Origin: Trichomonas vaginalis G3
Lineage: Eukaryota; Parabasalia; Trichomonadida; Trichomonadidae
Direction of reading: 5' to 3'
Assembly: GCF_026262505.1 (NCBI RefSeq)
Contig: NC_067207.1
Location: 1,000,252 to 1,064,251 of the forward strand
DNA: 64,000 nt
A program made the position numbers and the translations under genes. Positions 19,147 through 29,631 of this stretch are shown in pieces; positions within the stretch are counted from its first letter, which is position 1; every line of letters starts with the position of its first letter. The notes below the pieces were generated by a model. That model saw only the letters and a list, made by a program, of their open reading frames with translations. It was not told where the DNA came from and did no database searches.

Positions 19147-19461
19147 ATGAGTAAATTCTCGAGTTGGAAGCCAACTCTAGAAAAGAATGATAATAATTAC
19201 GAGGCACTATACAGAGAAGAAGCGAAAAAGTTTTGGGATTTACAGCAAATCCAACAGACAGAAGAGGAAAAAGAATATGAAGAATTATGTCATCAACTTG
19301 AAGAAATGTCAATGAAATTCCGCGAAGAAATAGACACAGTTGCAGGAGAAAATCATATTTTACAAGAAAAGATAACTAAAAATTCAAATAACAAGAAATT
19401 GCTTGAAGATCTCTCTGCAGAAGAGCAAACTTTAATTCGCATAATTAGAAATTATACATAA
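19147..19461 (+). CDS. Small coiled-coil protein
   Basis: 104 aa from ATG. Glu/Lys/Gln-rich heptads from about 20 to 95 (EEEKEYEELCHQLEEMSMKF) predict one long coiled coil; N-terminus MSKFSSWKPTLEKND is polar. No catalytic motif. Function unknown; short coiled coils of this kind are often subunits of cytoskeletal or tethering complexes. Divergent from the membrane protein at 18388. Confidence 0.6.
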   Translation: MSKFSSWKPTLEKNDNNYEALYREEAKKFWDLQQIQQTEEEKEYEELCHQLEEMSMKFREEIDTVAGENHILQEKITKNSNNKKLLEDLSAEEQTLIRIIRNYT

Positions 19462-19756
19462 CAACTCAAACAAATATCGAGGTTGAAGATATTCAATTTC
19501 GGTATACAATGCTGTTATTTTTTTATATTGTTGTGTTGTATTTGATAAATCAATAAATGTTTAAACTTTATATGCATTTTGGTCAGTCAATCCGTTATAA
19601 TTAGTTTAATTTGATTCAATGAGTTTCCAATTTCAAAATATTCAAGAAACTGTAACGCTGTTACTACAGCATGTGAACGTATATGTTTTGGAATTCCCGT
19701 TCATTTTTGGGACATAGAAATTGAGGTAGATCAGAATCAAAAAAGTGACAATTATT

Positions 19757-20467
19757 ATGATTTCATTCTTAATTTGCTTCACGATATGTCAAAAATCGAG
19801 TTGCACAATTTGCAAAGAATTCGTTGATAATTGGAAGCAATTCAAAAATGAATCAAATTGCAAAGAAAAATTGATTTTATATTGTCAAAATTTCACAAAT
19901 TCGGATGAAAAAAAGATCTGTGATGATGTCATTTACAGGTATCATTTGTTTAACAGATCTTTAGCCATTAATTCAAATTATCAGACGTGTTATGATTTCA
20001 ACTACTGCTATTCATTAAACCCTATTAGATTTATAAATACCAAGAAGATTCTTTCATTTATAGGAGAGATATTCAGCTTTATCTTTTTCAAAATGATTTT
20101 GAAAATTGCAATTAATATAATTACATTCAAATTTCTATTTGTAATACCTTATTTGTTCAGATACGTATGGCATTTAATATGTATTCCAATTGAAATATAT
20201 CATAATTTTACATTTGAAAATATTGGACGAATTTTAACAATAACTCGAGAAATTCCTTTCTATTTCTATTTTGTTATTCCTATTTACCTAATATTTTCAT
20301 TTATTGCTTATGATGCTTTCAAAATTTCATTCTATAAGACCAAATCAGCTATTGCATTAAGTGCTCTTTTCTTCATCGTCATGGTAGTTACAAGTGTTAT
20401 TTCATTAACCAAATACTCAAGTATTCCCAATATATTAACTGATTTATTTGATTATTGTTTCTTCTAA
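19757..20467 (+). CDS. Saposin-like domain fused to multi-span membrane region
   Basis: 236 aa from the ATG at 19757; the frame also opens at a GTG 12 bases earlier. A signal peptide (MISFLICFTIC) is followed by a cysteine-patterned domain: C16-xx-C19, C35, C43, C55 and C78/C84, which fits saposin-B topology with conserved hydrophobics. From about residue 95 there are four hydrophobic segments. Known: saposin-like domains bind or perturb lipids; in protists free ones form pores. Here the fusion to membrane spans suggests a lipid-handling membrane protein rather than a secreted pore former. Inference; moderate certainty on the saposin assignment. Confidence 0.5.
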   Translation: MISFLICFTICQKSSCTICKEFVDNWKQFKNESNCKEKLILYCQNFTNSDEKKICDDVIYRYHLFNRSLAINSNYQTCYDFNYCYSLNPIRFINTKKILSFIGEIFSFIFFKMILKIAINIITFKFLFVIPYLFRYVWHLICIPIEIYHNFTFENIGRILTITREIPFYFYFVIPIYLIFSFIAYDAFKISFYKTKSAIALSALFFIVMVVTSVISLTKYSSIPNILTDLFDYCFF

Positions 20468-20659
20468 TGTCAAACCATTAGCTCATTATTGATTGTTTGT
20501 TTGTACTAAATATTTGTTCTGTTAAAATCATGTTTTTTATGAGAAAATAAAAAATATATTTTTTATATATTATGGTCAAGTATAAGCAATGATTAATATT
20601 GATTGAAATATTAAATCTATATAAGTATCGCATTTATTACAAACAATAAAAAAATAATA

Positions 20660-21868
20660 TTAAACATTAAAACCAGGAATAAGTGCAAATGGCAACGATT
20701 TGACTGTTGCCAAGATATTATTATAAGTTTCTTGTATTTTATCCGTTGACGGATAAACTCTTACAAATTTGCTATTTTTCACCGCGCTTTTTTTCTCATT
20801 ATTGATAGAATCGATCAAATTTTGGGACTGACTAATAAATGCACTGAAGTTTTCGCCATCCCAGCCAAAAGATCGCTCCGAAATGCAAGCTTGAACTTGT
20901 GAAAGCGGGCAACCTATTCTAATAGCATCTCTAATCATTGAAACCTTCATTCTTCGTTCTGGTGGTCGATAATAATCAAGGCTTGGCCTATAATTTACTT
21001 CCAAAACGTGTGGCATCAAATCTTTGTCGAGAAGTATGTCAAAACCAAGAATTTGGAAGCATCTTGGATAAGGAATTGATTTCACAAAATCATTGACGCC
21101 TTTTTCGAAGTATTTGTAGCAAGATAAAATTGTTAGAACCGCAACGCGATCAATTCTACTCCATAGCTCTTCAGGTGTTATCTGCATCTTAGGAATGATA
21201 TCGCTGATTAGTTTGGAAATCTCTTCCATACTTTTCTCGCCAACATTAAATTTATTTAAACCAACATTTGTGATTTGAGAATAAACTGAGTTGGCACCTT
21301 GTGCAGATGAGCAAAATCTTGCAACTCCATCTCTGTAAACATATACTGTAAGTGGAGAAACTGATGCGACCAAAACATATACACGTAAATCGTATTTTCG
21401 GTCATCGATTGTATGTGATTCGATATACTCTTGGCCAACTGCTAGGATATCTTCTGGAGCATATTCATTTCCGGGATCTATAATAGTAATACCAACTCCG
21501 AGTGATCCGCCGTCAGGTTTTATGATATGTCTCACGTTCTTTTTTGCAATTGCTTTCTTAAGCCGTTTTCCTTCAAATGGTAAAATGTATGTTTTAGGTA
21601 CAAAAGAATATTCTTCAGGAAAATATTCTTTCATATGCTGTATAAGTCTAGCAAATGATGATTTTCTGCAAAGTAAATGGATATATGGTATTCTATTTAC
21701 TACCTGCCAAGGATGAAGAAATTTATAATAATCGATTAAATTAAGAGTATCGTGCCATACTAAAACGGCTGAAGGATTGTTTTCATCGTACGGGATGCCT
21801 GCTTCCTGGAAAGCTTGAATAACAGAATTAAATTTTAGCTGTATAATTGTTGCTTTCACTCCCGACAT
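20660..21868 (-). CDS. Tubulin tyrosine ligase-like (TTLL) ATP-grasp enzyme
   Basis: 402 aa starting MSGVKATIIQ. A 16-codon upstream extension is open, but an initiator (TCATT) lies between the two ATGs, so the inner one is chosen. ATP-grasp/TTL motifs: HIIKPDGGSLGVGI (ATP-binding Lys and Gly loop), DLRVYVLVASVSPLTVYVYRDG (the TTL R-Y-R-DG block), and GFDILLDKDLMPHVLEVNYRPS (metal-binding D and E/N). Known: TTLLs add Tyr, Glu or Gly to tubulin tails. A polyglutamylase is more likely than a tyrosine ligase given the motif spelling. Fits the abundant flagellar and axostyle microtubules of trichomonads. Confidence 0.88.
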   Translation of the reverse strand: MSGVKATIIQLKFNSVIQAFQEAGIPYDENNPSAVLVWHDTLNLIDYYKFLHPWQVVNRIPYIHLLCRKSSFARLIQHMKEYFPEEYSFVPKTYILPFEGKRLKKAIAKKNVRHIIKPDGGSLGVGITIIDPGNEYAPEDILAVGQEYIESHTIDDRKYDLRVYVLVASVSPLTVYVYRDGVARFCSSAQGANSVYSQITNVGLNKFNVGEKSMEEISKLISDIIPKMQITPEELWSRIDRVAVLTILSCYKYFEKGVNDFVKSIPYPRCFQILGFDILLDKDLMPHVLEVNYRPSLDYYRPPERRMKVSMIRDAIRIGCPLSQVQACISERSFGWDGENFSAFISQSQNLIDSINNEKKSAVKNSKFVRVYPSTDKIQETYNNILATVKSLPFALIPGFNV

Positions 21869-21872
21869 TTTG

Positions 21873-21877
21873 AATGA
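21873..21877 (-). promoter_or_regulatory. Initiator, TCATT
   Basis: Minus-strand match with a predicted 7-base 5' UTR to the ATG at 21868. It decides the TTLL start. Confidence 0.55.
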
Positions 21878-22063
21878 AAATTTTCTTAAAATAGTATTGG
21901 AAATGCTGATAAGCATTCCGAAATTTCCTTTCCAAATTTGCTTTTTGTAAAGAATTGAATCGGTGACGATATCTTTTGAGTGACATTTTCAATTGATTCT
22001 TACGATGAAGGTGGATAGAATGATAGAAGTATTTATTAAAATAAATAACAAATATATCTAATA

Positions 22064-22936
22064 TTAGGCAAATTCAACTTCAACTCCAAGCCAATGTGCA
22101 ATGAAAATTGTTGCATCAGTAATGATTTTTGGTGGGCGGTCATCATTGGTAGATCCTGGAACTATATGGATTTCTTTATGATCTGTAGGTAAAGAATCGA
22201 AGAGGATTTGTGAATTTGATGTAGGGATGAAATCATCTTCATTACCATGAATGAAGAATGTAGGGGTTATGCAAAATCCTGCTAAATCTATGATATTAAG
22301 TGATTCTATATCAAACTCTGTGTCTTCTAAGACTTTTTGTCGGATCTTAGGCCAAAGTGAATCATACATTGAATCTGGTATTTTCTTTTGTTTTGCAATT
22401 CTCATGCATAGTTCGTGTAGCGATGCAAAAGGAGTATCTGCAATAATCGCTTTGATATCTTTTCTTGTTGATGCAACAATAAATGCTGTGACGGCGCCCA
22501 TTGCTCTACCCCAGAAAGCAATCTTTTGGCAGTCATATCTTTCTTGTATTGTTTCTACAGCTAGAATCGCATCTTGAGCTTCATAGTGACCAAGTGTAAC
22601 GAAATCGCCTTGGCTACAGCCGCACCCAGCAAAATCAAAACAGTAAACGTTTATGCCAATTGGAAGAAATAAAGAAACGCAAAAACGGCCTTCAAGCTGA
22701 TTTGATGCATTTCCATGCATGTAAACTACACAAGGATTTCCTGGAGCTGGGTTTGGTGCTTTGTAATATGAGCCAGCTATTGTGTATCCACGAAGATTTA
22801 CAAAATTAAGCTCTTCTCGCTCAATTTCGCCAAATCCTTCAATGCTAAACTTTGTTGGGAGAGTTTCTAATTTGTATTTGTTGCGTGGTGGCCTAATTAT
22901 GCCTTTCTTTGCAAGTGAAACAATCAAGGAGCTCAT
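22064..22936 (-). CDS. Alpha/beta hydrolase-like protein lacking catalytic Ser and His
   Basis: 290 aa, clearly paralogous to 12834-13820 (shared VVYMHGNAS-Q-EG, NVYCFDFAGCG, FIRPPR-like N-terminus). The nucleophile motif reads GRAMGAVT, with Ala145 (codon GCA) in place of Ser, and the histidine region reads VPGSTNDDRPP where the active paralogue has HGGHNGRR. The acid loop HGNEDDFIP is retained. Thus a complete fold with dead chemistry: a pseudoenzyme, perhaps binding or regulatory. Reading frame is clean with an ATG start, so not a decayed pseudogene. Confidence 0.85.
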   Translation of the reverse strand: MSSLIVSLAKKGIIRPPRNKYKLETLPTKFSIEGFGEIEREELNFVNLRGYTIAGSYYKAPNPAPGNPCVVYMHGNASNQLEGRFCVSLFLPIGINVYCFDFAGCGCSQGDFVTLGHYEAQDAILAVETIQERYDCQKIAFWGRAMGAVTAFIVASTRKDIKAIIADTPFASLHELCMRIAKQKKIPDSMYDSLWPKIRQKVLEDTEFDIESLNIIDLAGFCITPTFFIHGNEDDFIPTSNSQILFDSLPTDHKEIHIVPGSTNDDRPPKIITDATIFIAHWLGVEVEFA

Positions 22937-24731
22937 AAAAAATTATTCTGAGCCGTAAAATTTTATTGATCTTTTGTTGATAAAGTAGATTCTGTTATGT
23001 TATTTAAAAATGATAAAAATAAAAATTGAGGTTCTGATTTTTTGAGAGCTTCTATCGGTAAATAAATTTCATAATTTTCCAATATAAAAATAGTTGACGA
23101 GATCAATCATTACAAAATTCCGAAATCTGACAATTCGTTTAAAATTGATATTTGGTTTATATAATTTAAATGAAAACAAAATCTGATTCTAGTTGCAATT
23201 CGAAATTTCTAAAAGAAATTCATTATTACGAATAAATATCGATAAAACTTAGGCATTTGGTGAAATTTGGCCGAGTAATATATTGGATTGGTTTTGTTTC
23301 ACTGTAATTTGATTGTAAACGCAAGTAGAGAATATTATTTTTTACTTGGCACAAACAAATTTAGAATACCAAATCATCGAGTAAGCATATCATATCAAAT
23401 ATTCGCACCGTAAGGGGTTTAATTACTCAAATGATGATCAATTCCTGCTCTGGGTAGAGAAACTCGAGCAATTTTCCAAACACAGGAAAATAATCTCATT
23501 TCAAGGAAAATCGTTGAAATTTGAAGCTTAGATCTTCAAGTATTAGCAAATTAAACAAGAGTTTTTCTTTTTGTTCAATTATGAAAATAAATTTTACATT
23601 AATTGATCACTCCTTTGAGATATTTAAATTCTCAAATCCAGCATCATTACTTGGTTGAGACACTATACTTAAATAGAATTGACAAATATAATGGAAATTT
23701 TAGGTAAGTTATATAAATACATAGCATACACGAGAGTTATAATTCTTCGCTCTATGTTGTTTATTCACCTCTACCTATTCAATATATCATGTTTGATATG
23801 GAAATAGTCGGGAAACAACTCCATGATCATTCCAAGTCCAGACAATCAATAATCCAAAAAAAGAAATTTCCGCTGAGGAAAAATTATTTCATTCAAAACA
23901 AGCTCATAATCCACAGATGAAACTTAATTTGAGTGTTACTCGAAGATACTGTATTTTATCGCTAATGTTCAACAACGACTTTGTTACCATATGAATATAA
24001 TTTTGACATACTCAAACAGATATCTTCAAATAATGGCATCTCTGCTTTCAAATGAATTAGATGAAACTATATAGTACATAATTTCATTAAGAATAACAAT
24101 ATTATAAATAACAAACGCTACCATTAATCCTCAACTTCTAATTATCAGATATAGCATGGATAACCGAATTCTCAAATGCTTGTTTTCAGAACTAAGAAAT
24201 ACATTCGGGAAATTTTGAATATTAAAATATTTAGTTTGAATTGCTTATTTTCATGTTCAACTGTGAGATATCTTATGATATTAGTGGTCAAGTCCATCAG
24301 CGAAATAGAATATTGTATTGGATATTTACGACTTTATTAATATGAGTACTATTCTGAAGGTTGATTATATGAAATTAATGAAATGAAATCAAAAGATTAT
24401 AACCTTTAATTTTTTTCAAGTGCATAATTTGAAAATTAATCATAACTCCGTAAGAGATGAGCGTATACTTCAATTGAAAAGAGAACACGAATAATAATGA
24501 GATGCAATTTTCTGATCACAATGTGATATGAAATTTTGAGAATCTCATAGAAAATTTTGATTAACATTACCTGCCTGCATATATAAACTTAATTTATCAG
24601 ATATTATTATCACACAATTCTCATAAATCTTGGAGTATTGAACGAAGTGATAAAGAACAAAGATCAAAATTCATATTATCAAACGTATAAATCTAGGAAA
24701 TCTTCAAATCATGTAGAAAAACAGTTCGGTT
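22937..24731. other. Long intergenic region with decayed beta-helix family relic
   Basis: Mostly AT-rich without frames. Around 23935-24010 the strings cgaagatactgtatttt and gttcaacaacgactttgtta resemble positions in the beta-helix-like ORF at 24732, with intervening sequence lost, suggesting a heavily eroded extra copy. Confidence 0.4.
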
Positions 24732-25721
24732 TTGAAAAATGCAAGAAAGTTCAGCTGGGATGAATATTTTTACAGACAAGTTAGATATAATAAGATTCAA
24801 AATGGAACCACGTTATTTGACAACGCAAGCAATAATAATTATTACATTTTTATATGCTACTTTGAAAACTGCAAAGAAACATGTGCAATTTATATTCAAA
24901 GAGATAACGAAATCTGCACTTTACTTGAAGATACTGTATTTGATAATTGCAGTTCCACCTTAAGAGATAGAAGTGGATCTGTTCACTATCTATGCCTTGC
25001 AGAAGGGCAATTTGTTCAACAACGAACTTGTTATTATAAATCAATAGCAGAAGAATATTATATGGCATTTGCTCAAGGTGTTAAACCTTCTTCTTCCAAT
25101 AAAAACTACGCAATTGAAGTTTCAGTTTCTATGTGTGGAGAAAATGAAGAAAAAGGATTTGGAACATTTGGTATTGGAAAAGGAGATTTACATTTTGAGA
25201 ATAATAACATCACAAACAATAAATGTAAGATATTTTCATCAAGTTTTATTGAACTTGATGGAAGTTCAGGAACATGTAATTTCTCAACATTTAGAGAAAA
25301 CAAACAAATTGATTGTTCATTTTATTTTAACAGTGAAGAAGAATCATTAATTCAAACATTTTCTTTTTGCAATGTTATTGGAAATAAATGCAGGACTGGC
25401 AATGAAACTGTTCTATTTTATTGTGAAAGCACAGTTAAAGTTGACTACTGCATATTTTTAGATAACATTGCAAAGTGCATGTTTCGTCAATCAAAATATG
25501 GTTGCGCATTGACAATTTCAGATTCCTATGTTGAATCAAATTCGACAATAGGATCGGGCATTGAATTTAATAATCTCAAAGGAAATTATGATTTTAATAC
25601 TTATACCCATTTATTCAAAGAAAATTGTTTCAAAGGTTCATATATAATTTCGATTAAGATCTCCTACCTTTCAAAATTTGCAAAGACTGCCACACCTGGA
25701 TTGCTTTCATCACAAAAATGA
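24732..25721 (+). CDS. Beta-helix-like Cys-rich ORF, copy 1 (no in-frame ATG at start)
   Basis: A 329-codon frame beginning at TTG (KNARKFSWDEYF), with an in-frame TAG 21 bases earlier and the first Met only around residue 110. Contains serial short Asn/Cys/Phe-rich turns (YIFICYFENCKET, CTLLEDTVFDNCSST, SFCNVIGNKC, DYCIFLDNIAKCMF, SDSYVESNST), the pattern of right-handed parallel beta-helix surface proteins known in trichomonads. No signal peptide, no membrane anchor. An overlapping frame from the ATG at 24739 begins MQESSAGMNI and runs 74 codons. Either a truncated, silent copy of a surface-protein gene, or expressed through an unseen exon or frame change. Confidence 0.55.
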   Translation: MKNARKFSWDEYFYRQVRYNKIQNGTTLFDNASNNNYYIFICYFENCKETCAIYIQRDNEICTLLEDTVFDNCSSTLRDRSGSVHYLCLAEGQFVQQRTCYYKSIAEEYYMAFAQGVKPSSSNKNYAIEVSVSMCGENEEKGFGTFGIGKGDLHFENNNITNNKCKIFSSSFIELDGSSGTCNFSTFRENKQIDCSFYFNSEEESLIQTFSFCNVIGNKCRTGNETVLFYCESTVKVDYCIFLDNIAKCMFRQSKYGCALTISDSYVESNSTIGSGIEFNNLKGNYDFNTYTHLFKENCFKGSYIISIKISYLSKFAKTATPGLLSSQK

Positions 25722-26352
25722 AAATTGATACTTTGTTTTAGTCCCTAATAAATGTGACAAATCCGGAACTAAATTTTTGGGAATCCTTTATTGTTTCATT
25801 TGAATATAAATATAAATTATTTCATATGGTGTAAAAGGTGAAGTTAGAACAATATTTGTATCTTTAAAGATAAAGGTCTTTAATGATATGATTAAATATT
25901 TATTTTAATGCGTAATATGAATGATCTTATTTAGCTCAACATATAGATAATGGAATTGAATGATTTTAGAATTTTGTTTCTTTACTTGAAAAGTGGTATC
26001 ATATGAAATGATATATGAAAATGTAAATGCAATTTCTCATGACTTTGAATAATGATGTTAAGAGAAATCTGAGTTGATACCAATAAAATGTCATGTGATT
26101 TTTATTTGATTCTTTTATTCAATCAGTTTAAGCCAATTTATGAATTCATCTGCTTTCAAAAAAAATAATTCAGGCTGTCGTAATTGAATATCGTTGTTCA
26201 CGCCCGTAATATATTTTTACCATTAGAAAACTTCAAAATACACATTAATTGGGCATTTTTGAACTTTGCGATAAAGAACATGGAGAGGTAATATAAATAT
26301 CGAATGAATAAATATAATAACTCGTAAATTTGTATAGAAACCCAGATTAATT
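25722..26352. other. Spacer between beta-helix copies 1 and 2
   Basis: Homologous to spacers after the other copies: for instance the text tggtatca...aatga and ccatgtgattttatttg-like strings recur after copy 4. This marks segmental duplication beyond the ORF. Confidence 0.5.
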
Positions 26353-27345
26353 TTGAAAAATGCAAGAAAGTTCAGCTGGGATGAATATTTCGGTAGTCAA
26401 GATAAAAACACTAAGATGCAAAACGGAACATCATTATTTGATAATACCAGTCTTAGCAATTATTACATTTTCAATTGTTACTTTGAAGAATGCAAGGAAA
26501 CTGGCGCCATTTACATTAAAAGAGATAACGAAATATATGCATTAATTGAAGAGTCAGTATTTAATCACAGCAGTTCCACCTCAGAAGATGGTGGTGGATC
26601 TATTTGCTTTGACATACGGGGAGATGGAAATTTTGTTCAGCAAAGAACTTGTTATTATGCGTCAATAGCGAATTTTAATATGGCATTTTGTCAATATATT
26701 AATTCTCTTTCTAATAATAAAAACTATGCAATTGACATTTCAGTTTTCAAATGCGGAGAAAATGAAGAAAAAGGAAGAAATACATTAGATATTGGATTCA
26801 ATGATATCCGCTTCGAGAATAACAACATCTCAAACAACAAATGCCAATGGTTGTCATCATGTTCAATTGTGCCCAATGGATCCCCGGGTGCATGTAATTT
26901 CTCTACATTCCGAGAAAACAACCAAACCGAAAGTAAATCAATTGGGATTTCTACGTTGGCTTATGTAACTCAAGAATTCTCCTACTGCAATGTTATTGGA
27001 AATAAATGCGGAACAGATAAAGAACAAGTTCTGTTTACTTGTCAATGTACGACTAATGTTGATCACTGCATATTTTTAAATAACATTGCCAAGTATATGT
27101 TTGAACAATATAGAGTAAGTTACACTTTGACTATTTCAGAATCATATGTTGAATCAAATTCGACAACTGGACCAGGACCGATTAAATTTAATGCTCTAAA
27201 AGAAAACAACGACTTTAATAATAATTTTATTCACTTCTACACAGAAAATTGTTTCATAGATCCAAAAGAAGTTTCACTTAAATTACCATATCTTTCAGAA
27301 TTTGCCAAAACTGCATCTGCTGGATTATTCCCAACAAAAAAGTAA
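26353..27345 (+). CDS. Beta-helix-like Cys-rich ORF, copy 2
   Basis: 330-codon frame beginning at TTG, preceded in frame by TAG 18 bases upstream. Same layout as copy 1 (KFSWDEYFGSQDKN, NYYIFNCYFEECKETGAIYI, YCNVIGNKCGTDKE, DHCIFLNNIAKYMF), ending FAKTASAGLFPTKK. The first in-frame ATG is at about residue 22 (NTKMQNG), unlike in the sister copies, so it could initiate here but would drop the conserved head. Open along its full length despite lacking a conserved start, which argues for recent duplication or some expression route. Confidence 0.55.
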   Translation: MKNARKFSWDEYFGSQDKNTKMQNGTSLFDNTSLSNYYIFNCYFEECKETGAIYIKRDNEIYALIEESVFNHSSSTSEDGGGSICFDIRGDGNFVQQRTCYYASIANFNMAFCQYINSLSNNKNYAIDISVFKCGENEEKGRNTLDIGFNDIRFENNNISNNKCQWLSSCSIVPNGSPGACNFSTFRENNQTESKSIGISTLAYVTQEFSYCNVIGNKCGTDKEQVLFTCQCTTNVDHCIFLNNIAKYMFEQYRVSYTLTISESYVESNSTTGPGPIKFNALKENNDFNNNFIHFYTENCFIDPKEVSLKLPYLSEFAKTASAGLFPTKK

Positions 27346-27630
27346 AAAAAAATATGAAGTTCTTCAGTGATATAATGAATCTATATTTACGGGTATAATA
27401 TGAAAGATCTCATTTAACTCAAAGTATAGATAATGTAACAGAATGATTATAGAACTTTTGATACAGACTGTATTCTATACTTGAAGAATGGTATCGAAAT
27501 AATGTTTCTAATAGAAATTTGAATTGGCATTGATTGAAATTAATTACTATCACAAAAATCATAAAGGAATGTGAAAATTTTAAACAAGTTAGAAATATCT
27601 TTGGACAATGTTGTGAACAATTGTTTTATA
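27346..27630. other. Spacer left of the mariner insertion
   Basis: Shares strings such as agaacttttgatacag and gaatggtatc with the flank of copy 4 near 32880-32930. Belongs to the duplicated unit, later split by the mariner element. Confidence 0.5.
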
Positions 27631-28934
27631 TAGGGTGTCCAAAGGTGCGTTTAGCACAGCGCTCTATATGAGACTATTAAAGGAGATATATGCTGATTAT
27701 AAATATATAATAAAAAATATGAATATATGTATATGATGAGTATGTTGTATTTTGGCGCCATGCCGGGATATAAAATGAATTTTGAGACAAGAGGCGGTTT
27801 CGCGGGAAATTTTGGCGGGATTTTTTTCATTTTTTTAATGAATCATAAAGAAAACATCCTCGCTCTTGCAAAAAAATGCAAAGACTGTAAAAAAATCTAC
27901 GAGACATTGGTAAAATGCTTCGGTATGGATGCTCCTAGCTATTCCACTGTAACGTATCATGTTAGGATGTATCACTTCATGAACAAAAAGGCGCCCATCA
28001 TAAAAATTGACAAAAAATCGCCGGATCAAAGAAAAATCAAAGCAATTCTTCAAGCGCTAGATGAAGACCCAAGAGCATCACTCAGAAGGATAGAGGAGAT
28101 GACAAAGATACCACGTACAACAGTCAGTTATTATCTGCACAATTATTTGAACTACAAACTAGCGTATACACGTTGGGTTCCGCACAACCTTAATTCAGTT
28201 CAAAAAAAATCTAGAGTCCAATCTTCGAAAGAGCTCCTCTCTATATTGGGTGCGTATCAATCCAAGAAGTTTCGCTTTTTAGTAACAGGGGACGAGTCTT
28301 GGTTTCAATATGCAACAGAAGCCAAAATCATGTGGATCCCGAAGGATGAAAATCCGCAAACATTCCCGAAGAAAAAAATTGACACACCAATGATGATGTT
28401 GTCGGTTTTTTGTGGCGTGAATGGCATCATCGCAATTGATATTCTTCAAAAACCTAATACGATGAATGCTCAGTATCTAATTGACAATGTTCTTACTCAA
28501 ATTATCAATTCTGATGAGTTTGAGAAATCCAAACAACAAAAACAAAAGTTTGCAATTCATTTTGATAATTCAAGAGTTCACAAAAGTCATAAGGTAATGA
28601 ATTACTTGGTGGAAAACAATGTCAAAGTTGTTCCAAACCCAATTTATTCACCTGATATTGCACCCTCTGACTTTTATTTATTCGGCACGCTAAAAAAGAG
28701 AGCTGAAGGACGCGAATTCGCGAGTCCAGATGATCTTGAAAATTTTGTAAGAGAGCAATTTGAGAAATTTTCTCATGATGATTTAAAGCGTGTCTTTCAA
28801 GCCTGGATCGATCGCTGCGAACGCGTGATTGAATCCAATGGTAATTATATTTAAATAAACTTTATATATATGTAACTTGTTTATTTCTATTCGCAGTATT
28901 CAGGTTTGTGCTAAACACACCTTTGGACACCCTA
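27631..28934 (+). mobile_element. Mariner DNA transposon, Tvmar1-like, apparently intact
   Basis: 1304 bp bounded by 28-bp terminal inverted repeats (27631-27658 and 28907-28934, one mismatch) reading TAGGGTGTCCAAAGGTG inward, with TA at the target site. One transposase frame fills most of it. The near-perfect ends and open frame point to a young insertion. Placement is in the spacer of the beta-helix tandem array. Confidence 0.9.
27838..28854 (+). CDS. Mariner transposase
   Basis: 338 aa from the ATG at 27838 (MNHKENILAL), the usual size for mariner; the frame is open further upstream to 27727 but that extension crosses atypical repeat-rich sequence. The N-terminal paired helix-turn-helix region includes RASLRRIEEMTKIPRTTVSYYL. 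Catalytic triad: D in VTGDESWF, D in HFDNSRVH and D in SPDIAPSDFYLF, with 34 residues between the second and third, the DD34D signature of mariner. Catalyses cut-and-paste at TA dinucleotides. All three acids and both flanking motifs are intact. Confidence 0.92.
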   Translation: MNHKENILALAKKCKDCKKIYETLVKCFGMDAPSYSTVTYHVRMYHFMNKKAPIIKIDKKSPDQRKIKAILQALDEDPRASLRRIEEMTKIPRTTVSYYLHNYLNYKLAYTRWVPHNLNSVQKKSRVQSSKELLSILGAYQSKKFRFLVTGDESWFQYATEAKIMWIPKDENPQTFPKKKIDTPMMMLSVFCGVNGIIAIDILQKPNTMNAQYLIDNVLTQIINSDEFEKSKQQKQKFAIHFDNSRVHKSHKVMNYLVENNVKVVPNPIYSPDIAPSDFYLFGTLKKRAEGREFASPDDLENFVREQFEKFSHDDLKRVFQAWIDRCERVIESNGNYI

Positions 28935-29317
28935 TATTATTTCCGAAATTATTGAAATTTTGAATTGATTATGAGTGAATGCGTATTTAAAAAGACCTTA
29001 CCACTTTCTGACATACAACGAAAAAAATCAATATATCTTTATTTTAATAGCAGAAAAGTATAGCAGCCATATTAGGTTCTATATAATGATTTATATTTAC
29101 TTTCTCCTGACCAAAAATATTAATATTTGACCTTAGAATATTTGGATAGAAAGCTTGGGTGTCAAAAAAATTGAGTGAATGTCAGAAAGTGGTAAGTGCA
29201 TCCTTAAATGAAACAAAATCTTGCAGCATTGAACTATATGATACAGAACAACATATAGAATCATTATCAGAAAAATAAATCTATAAACTAGTCAAATTAT
29301 GTAGATACTCATCTAAA
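28935..29317. other. Spacer right of the mariner insertion
   Basis: Continues the duplicated-unit flank. The strings ccactttctgacat (28999) and its inverse gtcagaaagtgg (29178) bracket about 190 bp, a short inverted repeat of unknown origin. Confidence 0.4.
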
Positions 29318-29431
29318 TTTGAAAAATGTAAGAAAGATCAGCCGGGATGAATATTATGATGACAAAGATAAATATAATAAAATATAAAACGGAACGCTAT
29401 TACTTGACAAAGCAAGTCTTAGCAATTATTT
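29318..29431 (+). pseudogene. Beta-helix family fragment (copy 5), truncated
   Basis: Starts with the family head (tttgaaaaatgtaagaaag) and follows the head sequence for roughly 110 bases to agcaattatt, then stops abruptly before unrelated AT-rich sequence. Several differences from the long copies. A deletion remnant directly in front of copy 3. Confidence 0.6.
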
Positions 29432-29631
29432 GAGAATTAGATTACGTAATATTCTTCATTCAAAAAACTGAAATTCACACCTGTAAATTAAAAATTTTCA
29501 ATCTTTTTGAAACCAAAACCTCCCAAATCCATCGAGTTTGGACTTATCTGGTGTAAAACTAGAGAGGAATTGTCAGAGCCAACTATATAAACATAAAATT
29601 ATATCAAAATGACTAGGAGAAAAGATAAAAT

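Noticed and set aside
27727-27837. Longer transposase start at 27727
   Set aside because: The extension (MYMMSMLYFGAMPGYK) is not mariner-like; the ATG at 27838 gives the normal family length.
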